From contig JBEAXK010000121.1 of the NCBI GenBank assembly GCA_041159865.1, positions 14,982 to 78,981 on the forward strand: a stretch of DNA of 64,000 bases, written 5' to 3'. Numbering within the stretch: the stretch's first letter is position 1; each line of letters opens with the position of its first letter. The DNA is from BJGN01 sp041159865 (GTDB taxonomy: Bacteria; Bacteroidota; Bacteroidia; Chitinophagales; Saprospiraceae). The position numbers were made by a program, and so were the translations under genes. Below the pieces are notes generated by a model. The model did not search any database. It was given only the letters and a program-made list of their open reading frames with translations, and was not told where the DNA came from. Positions 26,257 through 35,669 of the stretch are shown in pieces.

Positions 26257-27468
26257 TTATTCCGCTGCATCATTTCCACCGAAATTGAACAACATTGAAA
26301 ATCTTAATGTATTATCCAAAGGATTTCTTCTGCTGGTAGTTGGAACAAGGTATGAGAAATTTAGACCAAATAAATTATACTTTAGTCCTAATCCAACCGT
26401 AAAAAACTTTCGATTTCCTTTTTGTCTGTGCTCTGAAAAATAACCTGCCCTAACTGCGAACTGCTTATCGTACCAGTATTCGGTACCAATAGAATAGGTG
26501 AATTCTTTAATTTCTTCACTAAATCCCTCAGGTGCATCTGTCCATGATGAAAATATAGCCCCAACGGGAGATATATCTTTATAATCGGCACGTCCATCTT
26601 TATCTTGATCACAATCAAGTCCCTGACAAGGAGAAGGGACCAGCATTTTATTAATGTCCGTGGTAAAAGTTAAGGTATTATGGGTATCAAAGTTAAAGGT
26701 CCATGCACCCCCTAATCCAAAGTTTGCAGGAAGAAAATCACGATAAAGAGAATTTGTATAGGTTATTTTTGAACCGATATTGGTTATTGCAAGTCCAATT
26801 GTTAAATCAGATTCACCTTTACTTACTTTAATGGGTGTTTTATAGGTCATTGAAAAATCTGCTGCTCCTGCGATACCTGGTTCTATAACTTCACCATTTA
26901 CAATATTGCCTGCCGCAAGATTGGAGTAAATAAATTTGCCCGTAACAGCAGCGGAAAGTTTTTCACTTAATTTTCTTGCATACGCACCAGAAAGTTCAAA
27001 CTCATTTGGTCGTCCAGTATTTAAAGGAGTACCATTCGGGTCTGTAAATTGAATACTTCCAAGTGAAAAGTATCTCAAGCCAAAACCAACCGTTTGTAAA
27101 TCACCAATTTGTTTGAAACCAGTTAAGTAAGCCAAATAAACATCATTTAAACCAATTGATCTTAACCAAGGGGTGTAAGTCGCAGCTAATCCCAAAGATT
27201 GATCTGAAAAAACCAGTTTAGATGCATTGAAATGCATGGCATTTGGATCTGCAGAAACGGCTATTCCAGCATCACCCATTGCTCCAGAACGGGCATCAGA
27301 AATGATTCTTAAAAATGGAACTGCTGACACCACTGTATTGGTACAAGGTGTTCCATCGAGATTATAATACTTACCATCTTCGCCTTGATAGCATTGAGCT
27401 TCAACATCTTGAATGTTGAACAAAGTAAGACCGAGGATGATACCTCCAAGTTGGAAAAAATGCTTCAT
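26257..27468 (-). CDS. porV: T9SS outer-membrane protein PorV (LptO)
   Basis: A 403-residue FadL-like outer-membrane barrel. PorV shuttles T9SS cargo from the translocon to the PorU sortase. Recognised from the motif run FLRIISDARSGAMGDAGIAVSADPNA, the SLGLAATYTPWLR segment and the C-terminal YNLFGLNFSYLVPT. Two features are less usual: a Cys-containing N-terminal stretch (CYQGEDGKYYNLDGTPCT) and an EF-hand-like loop DQDKDGRADYKD in a predicted extracellular loop. It lies 117 bases downstream of porU with its own TATATTTG box at 27498-27505. Confidence 0.93.
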   Translation of the reverse strand: MKHFFQLGGIILGLTLFNIQDVEAQCYQGEDGKYYNLDGTPCTNTVVSAVPFLRIISDARSGAMGDAGIAVSADPNAMHFNASKLVFSDQSLGLAATYTPWLRSIGLNDVYLAYLTGFKQIGDLQTVGFGLRYFSLGSIQFTDPNGTPLNTGRPNEFELSGAYARKLSEKLSAAVTGKFIYSNLAAGNIVNGEVIEPGIAGAADFSMTYKTPIKVSKGESDLTIGLAITNIGSKITYTNSLYRDFLPANFGLGGAWTFNFDTHNTLTFTTDINKMLVPSPCQGLDCDQDKDGRADYKDISPVGAIFSSWTDAPEGFSEEIKEFTYSIGTEYWYDKQFAVRAGYFSEHRQKGNRKFFTVGLGLKYNLFGLNFSYLVPTTSRRNPLDNTLRFSMLFNFGGNDAAE

Positions 27469-27497
27469 GTTTGAGAATCAATTTTAGCTTATTAGGG

Positions 27498-27505
27498 CAA
27501 ATATA
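27498..27505 (-). promoter_or_regulatory. Promoter -7 box for porV
   Basis: Leftward TATATTTG is an exact TAnnTTTG match 30 bases upstream of the porV ATG, in the porU-porV gap. It suggests porV can be expressed apart from porU. Confidence 0.55.
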
Positions 27506-27584
27506 ATATTTTTTTATCATTCGTTTGGTTTAACATCAAAATGTTTGCCAAACCTCACTATTTTAAGACGAAATAAAATATATT

Positions 27585-30500
27585 TTATTTTAAGAGAACT
27601 AATTTTTCAAATTTGCTTTCTCCAGAAATGGTTTTTCCACTGCTTCCACTGGAAGAAACATATACACGATACAAGTAAATACCCCTTCCCAGTGGGTCAC
27701 CAAAATCATCTCGACCATCCCATGAAATACAATCACCCAGTGTCAAAGTTTCTGTTCCTGACCATATTCCTTCAATCGTCTTTACTCGGTGACCTGTGAC
27801 CGTAAATATTTCAATTCTAACATCTAACAGGGTATTTCCTAAGCTATGATTAAATTGAAAACAGGTTCTGTCAATAAAAGGATTTGGGTAATTCAAAACA
27901 TTTTTAAGTGCAATACTTGCATTATTACTCACTATAAAATTTAGGGTTTCTTCTGTTGCGTTATTAGCAACATCCCATGCCTTAACGGTTAATTTATAGG
28001 GCCCTTCTTCCAGATTTTTAAATGGGTACCGAACCTCACCTTGATTTGGTTTATCTAAAACTCCAGTGTAAAAATCATTTAATACAAAAGTGTTTTTACT
28101 GTTATCGTTTAAAACTGCTTCCAGATCGTGGCCGATACTATTACCAACAACATTGATTCCGTTTTCGTCAATTAAATCTATAATCAATAGAGGATTTGGA
28201 TGGGTTATATCGCCGTCAGTAAAAGAGGTGTTATTCAGATATAAAGAAATTTCAGGTCCTTTGGAATCGTTAATCTTATTTTCAGCTGTCCCTCCGATTA
28301 AAAAGTGGTTGAAGAAACCTCCTGCATCTTCAGTTTTGTTATCAGATAAGCCATAATAACTAACTTTGCCATTACCAATCTGATAATTTATGTCTTTGGG
28401 TATTACAAAAGAAAAGGAAAATTTTCCATTTTTTACAGTCGCATTTCCGGAAAACAAAATATTTTTCTGAACCATATATTCTACTTCATAACTTCCATTA
28501 TCCTGAGCTAATGTTTTGGTTAATATTGTTTTATCAAAAATACTTGGTTTCACAAAACCATTAAAATTCTCCAGAATTTTATCTGATTCATCCACAATAA
28601 CACCTGATATTTGCACTTTCGATAATGCACCAATGGTGTCAGGCTGATAGTTTGTATCAATTATTTTATTGTTGATATTTGTGGTAATTACTTTTCTTAA
28701 GGGTATAGCCAATTTTTGAGAGGGGTCACCAATTAAGGTATATTTTCTTGAATTAATCGTTATGAAACTTCCACTTAAGTTGTTTTTTGCTTCTTTAAGT
28801 GCTTCTCCAATTGTAGATATTCCTCCATTTCTTCTTTTAAACAAAGAGTTCAAAGTTTGATCTGTTAATTCTGCATTTTGATTTGCAAATACCGCTCTCA
28901 CTGTGGTTAACAACCCTATTGCTCCTCCATTTGGATTTAAAAAAGCTTCCTCGCCAGCAGATACAAAGCCTGGATCATCATAGGCCGTAAAGGAACAAGT
29001 AGCTGTAATAAAAAGAGGCATTTTGAATCTGTTCTTCCAGTTCAAAATATCTGGAATAGTTAAAACTCTCTCTTGTGCCCATCCTTTCGGGCTTCCATGT
29101 CCTAAATAGGTAACCGTTAAGGCACCTCGAAATATAGACTGACTAATACTTTCTGTTACTTCAGGAAACCGGTTTCCTCCGGAAGTTGATACCTGTGAAT
29201 AAGCATCTAAATATATTTTTTCAAGATTCACAGCCGGTTGTTGCCTCTGTATTTTATCGGCTATTTCATTTGCATCTGCTAAATGAAGATTGCCATCTTC
29301 ATCGTCCGCTACAAATATCATTCTATTTCGCCAGTCATCAAAAGCCTCAGGTTGTTTATCGTATCTAATAATCTTGTCAACAATTAATTCTGCCTCTTGC
29401 AACGAACTTACAGGTAACCTGCCAACAGCAAGTAACAATCTTCCTGTTAAAGGATCTACATTATCCGTTGTTTCTAATATACCATAAAAATCGTCAGATG
29501 GAAAAGCATACAAAGGGTTATAGGATTCTCGCTGGAAAGTGGGTATGAAATTGTTTCCCTGTTTGTTAATATTTCTATGGTCATAGGATCCATCACCAAA
29601 AAGTAAAAGATACTGAAGTTGATTTCCTTTTTGGTAAATCATTCTTGCAAAATTACGTATAGCAGTTGGGTCAGGTTTTCCACTACTGAATTCATGATAA
29701 ATAGATTCAACTGAAAACACAGAAACTTTTAGGTTACTTTGTTTAGTTCTGTGTTCTGCTAATCTTCTCGCTGCTTTTTCAAAGGCCGCAGGACATATAA
29801 TAAGCATGTTAACTGAAGGAGATGCATGTAAATTCTGGTTGAGTACTTTTATATGAAAAGTTGGTACAGGAAGGGTATTATCAGCCTTAAAAACAATGAA
29901 TTTTTTTAATTTTCCCTCTGTTAAATAAGAGAATTTTATACTATTATTTTCAAGAGTTCCCTCCATAGAGGAAATATTAAAAGTATTTGTAATGTCCCAA
30001 ATTTGTGCGTCAGGTGGCAAGTTATCAATACTAAATCCAGAAATATTTTCTTTAATGGAATTCCAGTTACTCAAAAACAAAGGTGTATTTCCCCATTTGT
30101 TAACACAACGTGTATTTATTGAAACAAAATCTATCCATCCCTGACTTCCATCATTAGGTCCATTCGGGAATGGATAACTAATGGTAAGATTGATTTTTTC
30201 TTCTGCTATATTTAGGGTTCCTGATAAATCTGCAGGTCTTACATAATCCTCAATATTTGCAAATTCACCTTCCAGTCTGCTAACGGGTTGAGCAGGATTG
30301 CTGCGAATTGTTTTGTCATTTAGCATTAAATTGAAAGAGGAGGATTCAAGTGACCTCACTACCATAGAGGCATTTACCTTCGTAGGAAAAGAGGAAATAA
30401 TGCCTGGAAAACTAAAGGCGTTATTGTATTTATATTCTCTTACATTTTTAAATAGATCACCATACCATTCATTACCTGATCCTTCTGCTGACTCCCAGGC

Positions 30501-31454
30501 CTCTAATAAATTTACTTTTTCTTCCTCTAAAACACCATATTGATCAGATTCATTCCAGTAAAGAGACGGTTCCGCCGCTTTTTTTTGAGATGAAACTCTT
30601 TTCCCATTTTGAGGACTGAGGATTAAATAAAGGTATTGTACATTTGAAAAGTAATTATTTTTATAATTGAATGTTTGATTTTCTGCATTTTCATTCCATG
30701 AATTTGGTCCTTCTGCATAAAATACCATAAAATCGTTTAAGTCCCATTTTCCATCTTCCTCGCCAAAAATTTTGATAGGAATTTCCTCTAAATCATCAAT
30801 GTTTTGAAGGTTTACAGCAAAAGGTAACATGCCTGATTGTCCTGCATATAATTTTATTTGCTTTGGATCAATTCCAGCAGGGTCTAATTTTAATTGAGAC
30901 CGAAGAAAATCCGTTTTTATTTGGAAAACTCCTCTCTGATGGATGGAAAGTTGATAGATATTACCAGTTTTTAAAATGCTTTCTGGTTTAAAATCAATTT
31001 TTCGTAAAGAAGTTTCTTTATTAATTCCTGGGAGAAAGGTAATGGTTGCGCTAACAATTTTATGCCATTGTCCAGCTTTTTTATACAGTGGGATTAATAT
31101 TATTTTCGCATAAAACCCATTATTTTCCTTTTCGATCACATGGGATAGCTGTATTTCGTTGAATTTTTCCAAACCATTTTTTTTCCAGTAATTCCATTCC
31201 ACAGGTTCAGAAATTATATCCTCCAAACTAATTCTTCCTTCGCTGGAATTAACAGAAATTTCTTTTAAAAAAATAGGAATTCCGGGTAAGGCGTCATCAT
31301 ATACAGCACCCTTAAATTTCAAAATTTCAACAATCCTTTCGTCCACGGATGTTTTGAGATTCGTTATCCATTCAGGACGGAATGGCATTGAAATAGATTG
31401 AGCTTTTGAATAGAAGCTTATAAATAATAGTATAATGAATAAATTTTTTTTCAT
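27585..31454 (-). CDS. porU: T9SS C-terminal signal peptidase/sortase PorU (C25 family)
   Basis: A gingipain-like cysteine peptidase at the cell surface that removes sorting domains from T9SS cargo and attaches cargo to lipopolysaccharide. Using the ATG at 31454 it has 1289 residues. The catalytic dyad is visible: His in TYLGHGSPKGW (about 785) and Cys in FITATCSFTAYDDPG (about 819). The N-terminal part is a beta-rich prodomain-like region; the C-terminal 80 residues (NYPNPFIDRTCFQF onward) resemble a sorting-domain fold, as in other PorU. An ATG 39 bases further upstream is rejected because the TATCTTTG promoter box (31479-31486) would lie inside the coding region. It precedes porV. Confidence 0.94.
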   Translation of the reverse strand: MKKNLFIILLFISFYSKAQSISMPFRPEWITNLKTSVDERIVEILKFKGAVYDDALPGIPIFLKEISVNSSEGRISLEDIISEPVEWNYWKKNGLEKFNEIQLSHVIEKENNGFYAKIILIPLYKKAGQWHKIVSATITFLPGINKETSLRKIDFKPESILKTGNIYQLSIHQRGVFQIKTDFLRSQLKLDPAGIDPKQIKLYAGQSGMLPFAVNLQNIDDLEEIPIKIFGEEDGKWDLNDFMVFYAEGPNSWNENAENQTFNYKNNYFSNVQYLYLILSPQNGKRVSSQKKAAEPSLYWNESDQYGVLEEEKVNLLEAWESAEGSGNEWYGDLFKNVREYKYNNAFSFPGIISSFPTKVNASMVVRSLESSSFNLMLNDKTIRSNPAQPVSRLEGEFANIEDYVRPADLSGTLNIAEEKINLTISYPFPNGPNDGSQGWIDFVSINTRCVNKWGNTPLFLSNWNSIKENISGFSIDNLPPDAQIWDITNTFNISSMEGTLENNSIKFSYLTEGKLKKFIVFKADNTLPVPTFHIKVLNQNLHASPSVNMLIICPAAFEKAARRLAEHRTKQSNLKVSVFSVESIYHEFSSGKPDPTAIRNFARMIYQKGNQLQYLLLFGDGSYDHRNINKQGNNFIPTFQRESYNPLYAFPSDDFYGILETTDNVDPLTGRLLLAVGRLPVSSLQEAELIVDKIIRYDKQPEAFDDWRNRMIFVADDEDGNLHLADANEIADKIQRQQPAVNLEKIYLDAYSQVSTSGGNRFPEVTESISQSIFRGALTVTYLGHGSPKGWAQERVLTIPDILNWKNRFKMPLFITATCSFTAYDDPGFVSAGEEAFLNPNGGAIGLLTTVRAVFANQNAELTDQTLNSLFKRRNGGISTIGEALKEAKNNLSGSFITINSRKYTLIGDPSQKLAIPLRKVITTNINNKIIDTNYQPDTIGALSKVQISGVIVDESDKILENFNGFVKPSIFDKTILTKTLAQDNGSYEVEYMVQKNILFSGNATVKNGKFSFSFVIPKDINYQIGNGKVSYYGLSDNKTEDAGGFFNHFLIGGTAENKINDSKGPEISLYLNNTSFTDGDITHPNPLLIIDLIDENGINVVGNSIGHDLEAVLNDNSKNTFVLNDFYTGVLDKPNQGEVRYPFKNLEEGPYKLTVKAWDVANNATEETLNFIVSNNASIALKNVLNYPNPFIDRTCFQFNHSLGNTLLDVRIEIFTVTGHRVKTIEGIWSGTETLTLGDCISWDGRDDFGDPLGRGIYLYRVYVSSSGSSGKTISGESKFEKLVLLK

Positions 31455-31478
31455 GACTTTTGTTATCCTTCTCTTTTG

Positions 31479-31486
31479 CAAAGATA
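31479..31486 (-). promoter_or_regulatory. Promoter -7 box for porU
   Basis: Leftward TATCTTTG matches TAnnTTTG and lies 25 bases upstream of the ATG at 31454. This supports the shorter porU start over the one at 31493. Confidence 0.55.
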
Positions 31487-31623
31487 TAACCAAAATGTTT
31501 TAAGCTGCCTGAATTCAATTTTAATACATAATTTTTTTATTTATTATGTAAAATCTCCTAATTAAATTTCAGCTTTTGGTAAGATAATGACCATTTTTAA
31601 TTAAATTGTCGCTGTTTAAACAA

Positions 31624-32664
31624 ATGAAGGTATCAATGCGAAATTTCTTGTTTTTTAAGTTATGGTGGTTATCCTTATTGATTTTAGGGACAACTGTTGG
31701 GACATTAAAATCGCAAGATGCCTTGTTTACTCAATATTTTTCTTCACCCGTTGCAGTTAATCCTGCATTTTCTGGTGTAAATGATGGGCTTAGAATTAAT
31801 AGTCAATTTAGAATGAACTGGATTAACTGGCCAACGCCATTTAAAACAGCTCAAATAACACTTGAAAGTTTTGTACCTCAATATAATAGTGGGTTGGGTA
31901 TTAAGTTATTGACTGATGATGCAGGAAATGGGGTTCTAAAAACAAATCAATTAACAGGTCTTTATGCTTACCAATTGCAAATAAATAAGGAGTGGTTTAT
32001 TAGATTTGGACTTGAAGGTGGTGTTAATCAAGTTCAGTTAAACTGGAGTAAGTTGTTCTTTGAAGATCAAATTGATCCCTTTACAGGTTTAAATCCCTCT
32101 CTTTCGGTAACTGAAATACCACCAAATGGCCTAACAAGATTAGAATTGGATTTGGGAACTGGAATACTGATTTTTAAAAAAAATATTTACGCAGGTGTGA
32201 GTTTAAGGCATCTGAATAGATTTAATCAGTCCTTTTGGAATAGAAGTATTTTAGAAACAGGAAGGCCAATGACTTTGAGTGTTCAATCAGGTTTTGACAT
32301 GCCAGTTCCAGGAAGAGCTATTGGTAAAGGAGATGTATACCTTTCTCCAATGTTGTTATACATGTCTAATAATGAGAGTAAAGTTTTACAGCTGGGAAGT
32401 TCCTATCACCTAGGGCAATTAATAACTGGGTTATGGGCTCGTTTTGGTGGTTTACATCCCATTGAAAGTATGGTGGGTATTGGATTTAAATATGGAATAT
32501 ACCGAATCATGTATACAGCTGAAATTCCGTTGGACGGTAAGGGTTTACAACGTACCTTTGGAAGTCATGAATTAACCTTATCTTTACGTTTTTCAGAGGC
32601 TTTTAATTATATTTCAAAAAAATCAGCACAAAAAACATTGAATTGCTTTCGATTTAATAACTAA
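31624..32664 (+). CDS. PorP/SprF family T9SS membrane protein
   Basis: A 346-residue outer-membrane protein of the PorP/SprF family. After a signal peptide the mature start SQDALFTQYFSSPVAVNPAFSGV is the family hallmark, followed by RFRMNW-like and GLGIKLLTDDAG segments. PorP is a T9SS component and SprF homologues pair with specific cargo such as SprB; Bacteroidota genomes carry many copies, so this one cannot be called porP itself. The ATG at 31624 is preferred to a TTG at 31606; the ATG at 31636 is also possible. It is divergent from porU and followed by gldJ. Confidence 0.88.
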   Translation: MKVSMRNFLFFKLWWLSLLILGTTVGTLKSQDALFTQYFSSPVAVNPAFSGVNDGLRINSQFRMNWINWPTPFKTAQITLESFVPQYNSGLGIKLLTDDAGNGVLKTNQLTGLYAYQLQINKEWFIRFGLEGGVNQVQLNWSKLFFEDQIDPFTGLNPSLSVTEIPPNGLTRLELDLGTGILIFKKNIYAGVSLRHLNRFNQSFWNRSILETGRPMTLSVQSGFDMPVPGRAIGKGDVYLSPMLLYMSNNESKVLQLGSSYHLGQLITGLWARFGGLHPIESMVGIGFKYGIYRIMYTAEIPLDGKGLQRTFGSHELTLSLRFSEAFNYISKKSAQKTLNCFRFNN

Positions 32665-32681
32665 TTGCAAAAAAGGTTTCT

Positions 32682-32689
32682 TACTTTTG
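32682..32689 (+). promoter_or_regulatory. Promoter -7 box for gldJ
   Basis: TACTTTTG matches TAnnTTTG, 70 bases upstream of the gldJ ATG, just after the porP/sprF-like stop. It suggests a long leader for gldJ and expression separate from the gene before. Confidence 0.5.
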
Positions 32690-32759
32690 CCTGATTTTTT
32701 TAACGAATATATCAATTTACTAAAATAAATGAGTTATTGTTGCCGTTAAGTTGAAAACC

Positions 32760-34277
32760 ATGAATACATTGAATATAATGAATCGTTCATTTCTCTTATT
32801 TTTAGCCTGTTGCACAGGCATTCTGTTTACTCCGTCATGTAGTAAATCATCAAAAACTGTTTCTGAAACTACAGGTTGGTCATATAATGACCCAAAATGG
32901 GGTGGTTATGAAAAAGTAGATTACAAAGGTCAGGATACTGGACCAAATCTTGTTTTAGTAGAAGGTGGAACTTTTACGATGGGTTTGAGTCAGGAGGATG
33001 TAATGTACGAGTGGAATGCCGTGCCACGAAGAGTTACAGTAACCTCCTTCTATATGGATGAAACCGAGGTATCTAACAGAGAATATCGCTTTTATACCGA
33101 ATGGTTAAGTAGAACTTATGGGGGAACCTATCCTGAAGTTTTAGAAGATGCATTACCAGACACTTTGGTTTGGCTGGATGAGTTATCTTACAATGAACCT
33201 ATGGCTGAACAGTATTTCAGATATCCTTCTTATGACGATTATCCGGTAGTGGGTGTTTCCTGGCTTCAGGCCACTGAATTCTGTAAATGGAGGTCAGATC
33301 GTGTTAATGAAACCCGTCTAATCAAACAAGGGGTTTTAAATCCTAATCTTGAACAAAAAGACCAGGATAATTTTAATACGGGAGCTTATCTTGTTGGTCA
33401 GTATGAAGGTAATGTCCGCAAAAATGTCAAGGATTTAGCTACGGGTGAATCCAGACCTGTAAAAATCGAAGATGGTATCTTATTACCAGGATATAGGTTG
33501 CCAACCGAAGCTGAGTGGGAATATGCCGCTTATGCATTAAAAGGAAATCTTGTGCCTGGAGATGAAAATATTTCAGCTGGAAGAACATATTCCTGGAGTG
33601 GAAATACAGTAAGATATCAGAAAAGAGATAAATATCAGGGAGCTATTCTTGCTAACTTTAAAAAAGGATCAGGTGATTATATGGGTATAGCAGGTAAATT
33701 AAATGATAATGCTGCTGGACCTGGTCCTGTAAGAGCCTATTTGCCAAATGATTTTGGTTTATATAATATGTCAGGAAATGTGAATGAATGGGTTATGGAT
33801 GTTTATCGTCCTATGACAAGTAGTTCTCTGAGAGATGAAGAAAATCATGATTTAAATCCATTTAGAGGAAGTAAATTTCAAAAAATGGTTAAAGACGAAG
33901 ATGGTAGGCCTGTTGAAAAAGATAGTTTAGGAAGACTTAGATATGAGTTTTATACTAAAGAAGAATTAGCAAATAGAACCAACGTTAGAACTAATGACGC
34001 GACTAATTACAGAGACGGTGATGAGATTTCTGAGGTAACTTATGAAACCGATGTTCATACCTTAATAAGTAACAGATCCAGAGTTTATAAAGGTGGTTCT
34101 TGGGCAGATAGGGCTTATTGGCTTTCTCCTGGTACCAGACGTTTTATGGATGAAGATCAAACGAGTCGTGCTATCGGATTTAGATGTGCTATGAATAGAT
34201 TAGGTGGTGCCACTGGTAACAATGCCCCTGATGGGAATACCTTTCAAGTAAAAGGTAAAAGACCAGTCAGAAGATAA
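32760..34277 (+). CDS. gldJ: Gliding motility lipoprotein GldJ
   Basis: A 505-residue lipoprotein with a formylglycine-generating-enzyme-like (SUMF1/FGE) fold, needed for gliding and T9SS function, and for stability of other Gld proteins in Flavobacterium. The leader ends FTPSCSKSS, a Bacteroidota-type lipobox. The FGE domain covers most of the chain: LVLVEGGTFTMG, MDETEVSNREYRFYTEW, VVGVSWLQATEFCKWRSDR, YRLPTEAEWEYAA, NMSGNVNEWVMDVYRP and VYKGGSWADRAYW. The length and long inserts distinguish GldJ from GldK. The ATG at 32760 is used; a TTG nine bases earlier is unnecessary. murF follows after a stem-loop. Confidence 0.92.
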   Translation: MNTLNIMNRSFLLFLACCTGILFTPSCSKSSKTVSETTGWSYNDPKWGGYEKVDYKGQDTGPNLVLVEGGTFTMGLSQEDVMYEWNAVPRRVTVTSFYMDETEVSNREYRFYTEWLSRTYGGTYPEVLEDALPDTLVWLDELSYNEPMAEQYFRYPSYDDYPVVGVSWLQATEFCKWRSDRVNETRLIKQGVLNPNLEQKDQDNFNTGAYLVGQYEGNVRKNVKDLATGESRPVKIEDGILLPGYRLPTEAEWEYAAYALKGNLVPGDENISAGRTYSWSGNTVRYQKRDKYQGAILANFKKGSGDYMGIAGKLNDNAAGPGPVRAYLPNDFGLYNMSGNVNEWVMDVYRPMTSSSLRDEENHDLNPFRGSKFQKMVKDEDGRPVEKDSLGRLRYEFYTKEELANRTNVRTNDATNYRDGDEISEVTYETDVHTLISNRSRVYKGGSWADRAYWLSPGTRRFMDEDQTSRAIGFRCAMNRLGGATGNNAPDGNTFQVKGKRPVRR

Positions 34278-34293
34278 TTTAAAACTTTTTCTT

Positions 34294-34331
34294 TTAAAGA
34301 AGGGATGTAGTTTACTATATCCCTTCTTTAA
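34294..34331 (+). terminator. Stem-loop between gldJ and murF
   Basis: A perfect 13-bp inverted repeat (TTAAAGAAGGGAT at 34294-34306 and ATCCCTTCTTTAA at 34319-34331) with a 12-base loop. The U-rich tail is weak, so it may be a leaky terminator or an mRNA-stability hairpin. murF starts ten bases later. Confidence 0.55.
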
Positions 34332-34340
34332 TTAAATATT

Positions 34341-35642
34341 ATGGATTTACAATTACTTTATAAATTGTTCCTTTCTGGTTGTGGAATTTGCACAGATTCT
34401 AGAAAAGTAAAAGAGGGAGACATCTTTTTTGCCTTGAAAGGAGAAAATTTTGATGGTAACAAATATGCCTCTCAGGCAATTAATAGTGGGGCAGTGATAG
34501 CCGTTATTGACGACGAAAGTTTACCTGTAGATCCAGCATTTTTTAAAGTTAATAATTGCCTTGAAACCTTGCAGTTAATGGCAAATTATCATCGAAAACA
34601 ATTTTCTATACCTATATTGGCTATTACTGGTAGCAATGGTAAAACTACAACAAAGGAATTAATTGCCGCAGTACTAAATACCCATTATCCAACTCATTAC
34701 ACTAAAGGCAATTTAAATAATCATATTGGAGTTCCTTTAACCCTTTTGACCATGCCATTGAATACGGAGATAGCCGTTATTGAAATGGGTGCAAATCATC
34801 AGGGCGAAATTAATGATCTCTGTCAAATCGCAGAGCCCACACATGGTGTCATTACAAATATTGGAAAAGCACATTTGGAAGGATTCGGGGGAGTAGAAGG
34901 AGTGAAAAAAGGAAAATCTGAACTTTTTAGATATCTAAAAGACGGTTGTATTTTCTTAAATCAAATGGATGAAGTTTTGGTCGAGTTGTCTAAAGAAAAT
35001 AAAAAGAAAATTGGTTATACTCTTTCTGATCATCCGGACCTAAATAATGCGCCATACGAAATAACAAATTTACCTACAGAGGAGTTTTTAAAAATTTCCT
35101 TTCTATCAGAGAATGGATCTAATTTAATTGTGCAAACAAATTTAACAGGATATTATAATTTAGGAAATATTATGTCAGCTATTGCCATTGGGAAATATTT
35201 TAAAGTACCCGCTAATAAAATTAAAATGGCTTTAGAACAGTATGTTCCTTCTCAAAATCGTTCTCAATATGTAGTATTTAAAGGTGCGAAAATTATATTA
35301 GACGCATATAATGCAAATCCGTCCAGTATGGAAGCAGCTTTAAATAATTTGATTGCGATACAACATCCTTTTAAAATAGCCATTTTAGGTGATATGTTTG
35401 AATTGGGTGAAGAAGCTCCTATTGAACACGTTAAAATAGCAGATATCGCAGATAATAATCAAATTCAAAAGGTCATTTTAATTGGTAAAAATTTTGCAAT
35501 TGCAGCAAAAAATAAAAAATGGACACATTTTAACTCTACTTTAGAAGCACATGCCTTTTTTCAATCATTGCCTTTTTTAAATTCGCTGATCCTAATTAAA
35601 GGTTCCAGAGGAATGAAATTGGAAGCTTTATTAGAAAATTAA
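34341..35642 (+). CDS. murF: UDP-N-acetylmuramoyl-tripeptide--D-alanyl-D-alanine ligase
   Basis: A cytoplasmic Mur ligase that adds D-Ala-D-Ala to the UDP-MurNAc tripeptide using ATP. The 433-residue protein has all three domains: an N-terminal UDP-binding domain (GICTDSRKVKEGDIFFALKG), a central ATPase domain with ITGSNGKTTTKE (about 95-106) and EMGANHQGEI, and a C-terminal domain with LDAYNANPSSMEAAL and ILGDMFELGE. The motifs are intact. It is unlinked to the usual mur/dcw cluster and instead sits behind gldJ. An arginase-fold gene follows 27 bases downstream on the same strand. Confidence 0.96.
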   Translation: MDLQLLYKLFLSGCGICTDSRKVKEGDIFFALKGENFDGNKYASQAINSGAVIAVIDDESLPVDPAFFKVNNCLETLQLMANYHRKQFSIPILAITGSNGKTTTKELIAAVLNTHYPTHYTKGNLNNHIGVPLTLLTMPLNTEIAVIEMGANHQGEINDLCQIAEPTHGVITNIGKAHLEGFGGVEGVKKGKSELFRYLKDGCIFLNQMDEVLVELSKENKKKIGYTLSDHPDLNNAPYEITNLPTEEFLKISFLSENGSNLIVQTNLTGYYNLGNIMSAIAIGKYFKVPANKIKMALEQYVPSQNRSQYVVFKGAKIILDAYNANPSSMEAALNNLIAIQHPFKIAILGDMFELGEEAPIEHVKIADIADNNQIQKVILIGKNFAIAAKNKKWTHFNSTLEAHAFFQSLPFLNSLILIKGSRGMKLEALLEN

Positions 35643-35669
35643 CTATATTGAGGGTCAATTTATCCTCTT

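Noticed and set aside
27571..27590. 20-base perfect palindrome of A and T at the porU stop
   Set aside because: It is pure AT, overlaps the coding end and is expected by chance in such AT-rich DNA; no U-run follows a stable stem.
31455..31493. Longer porU N-terminus starting at 31493
   Set aside because: The extra 13 residues precede a complete signal peptide and would put the promoter box inside the coding region.
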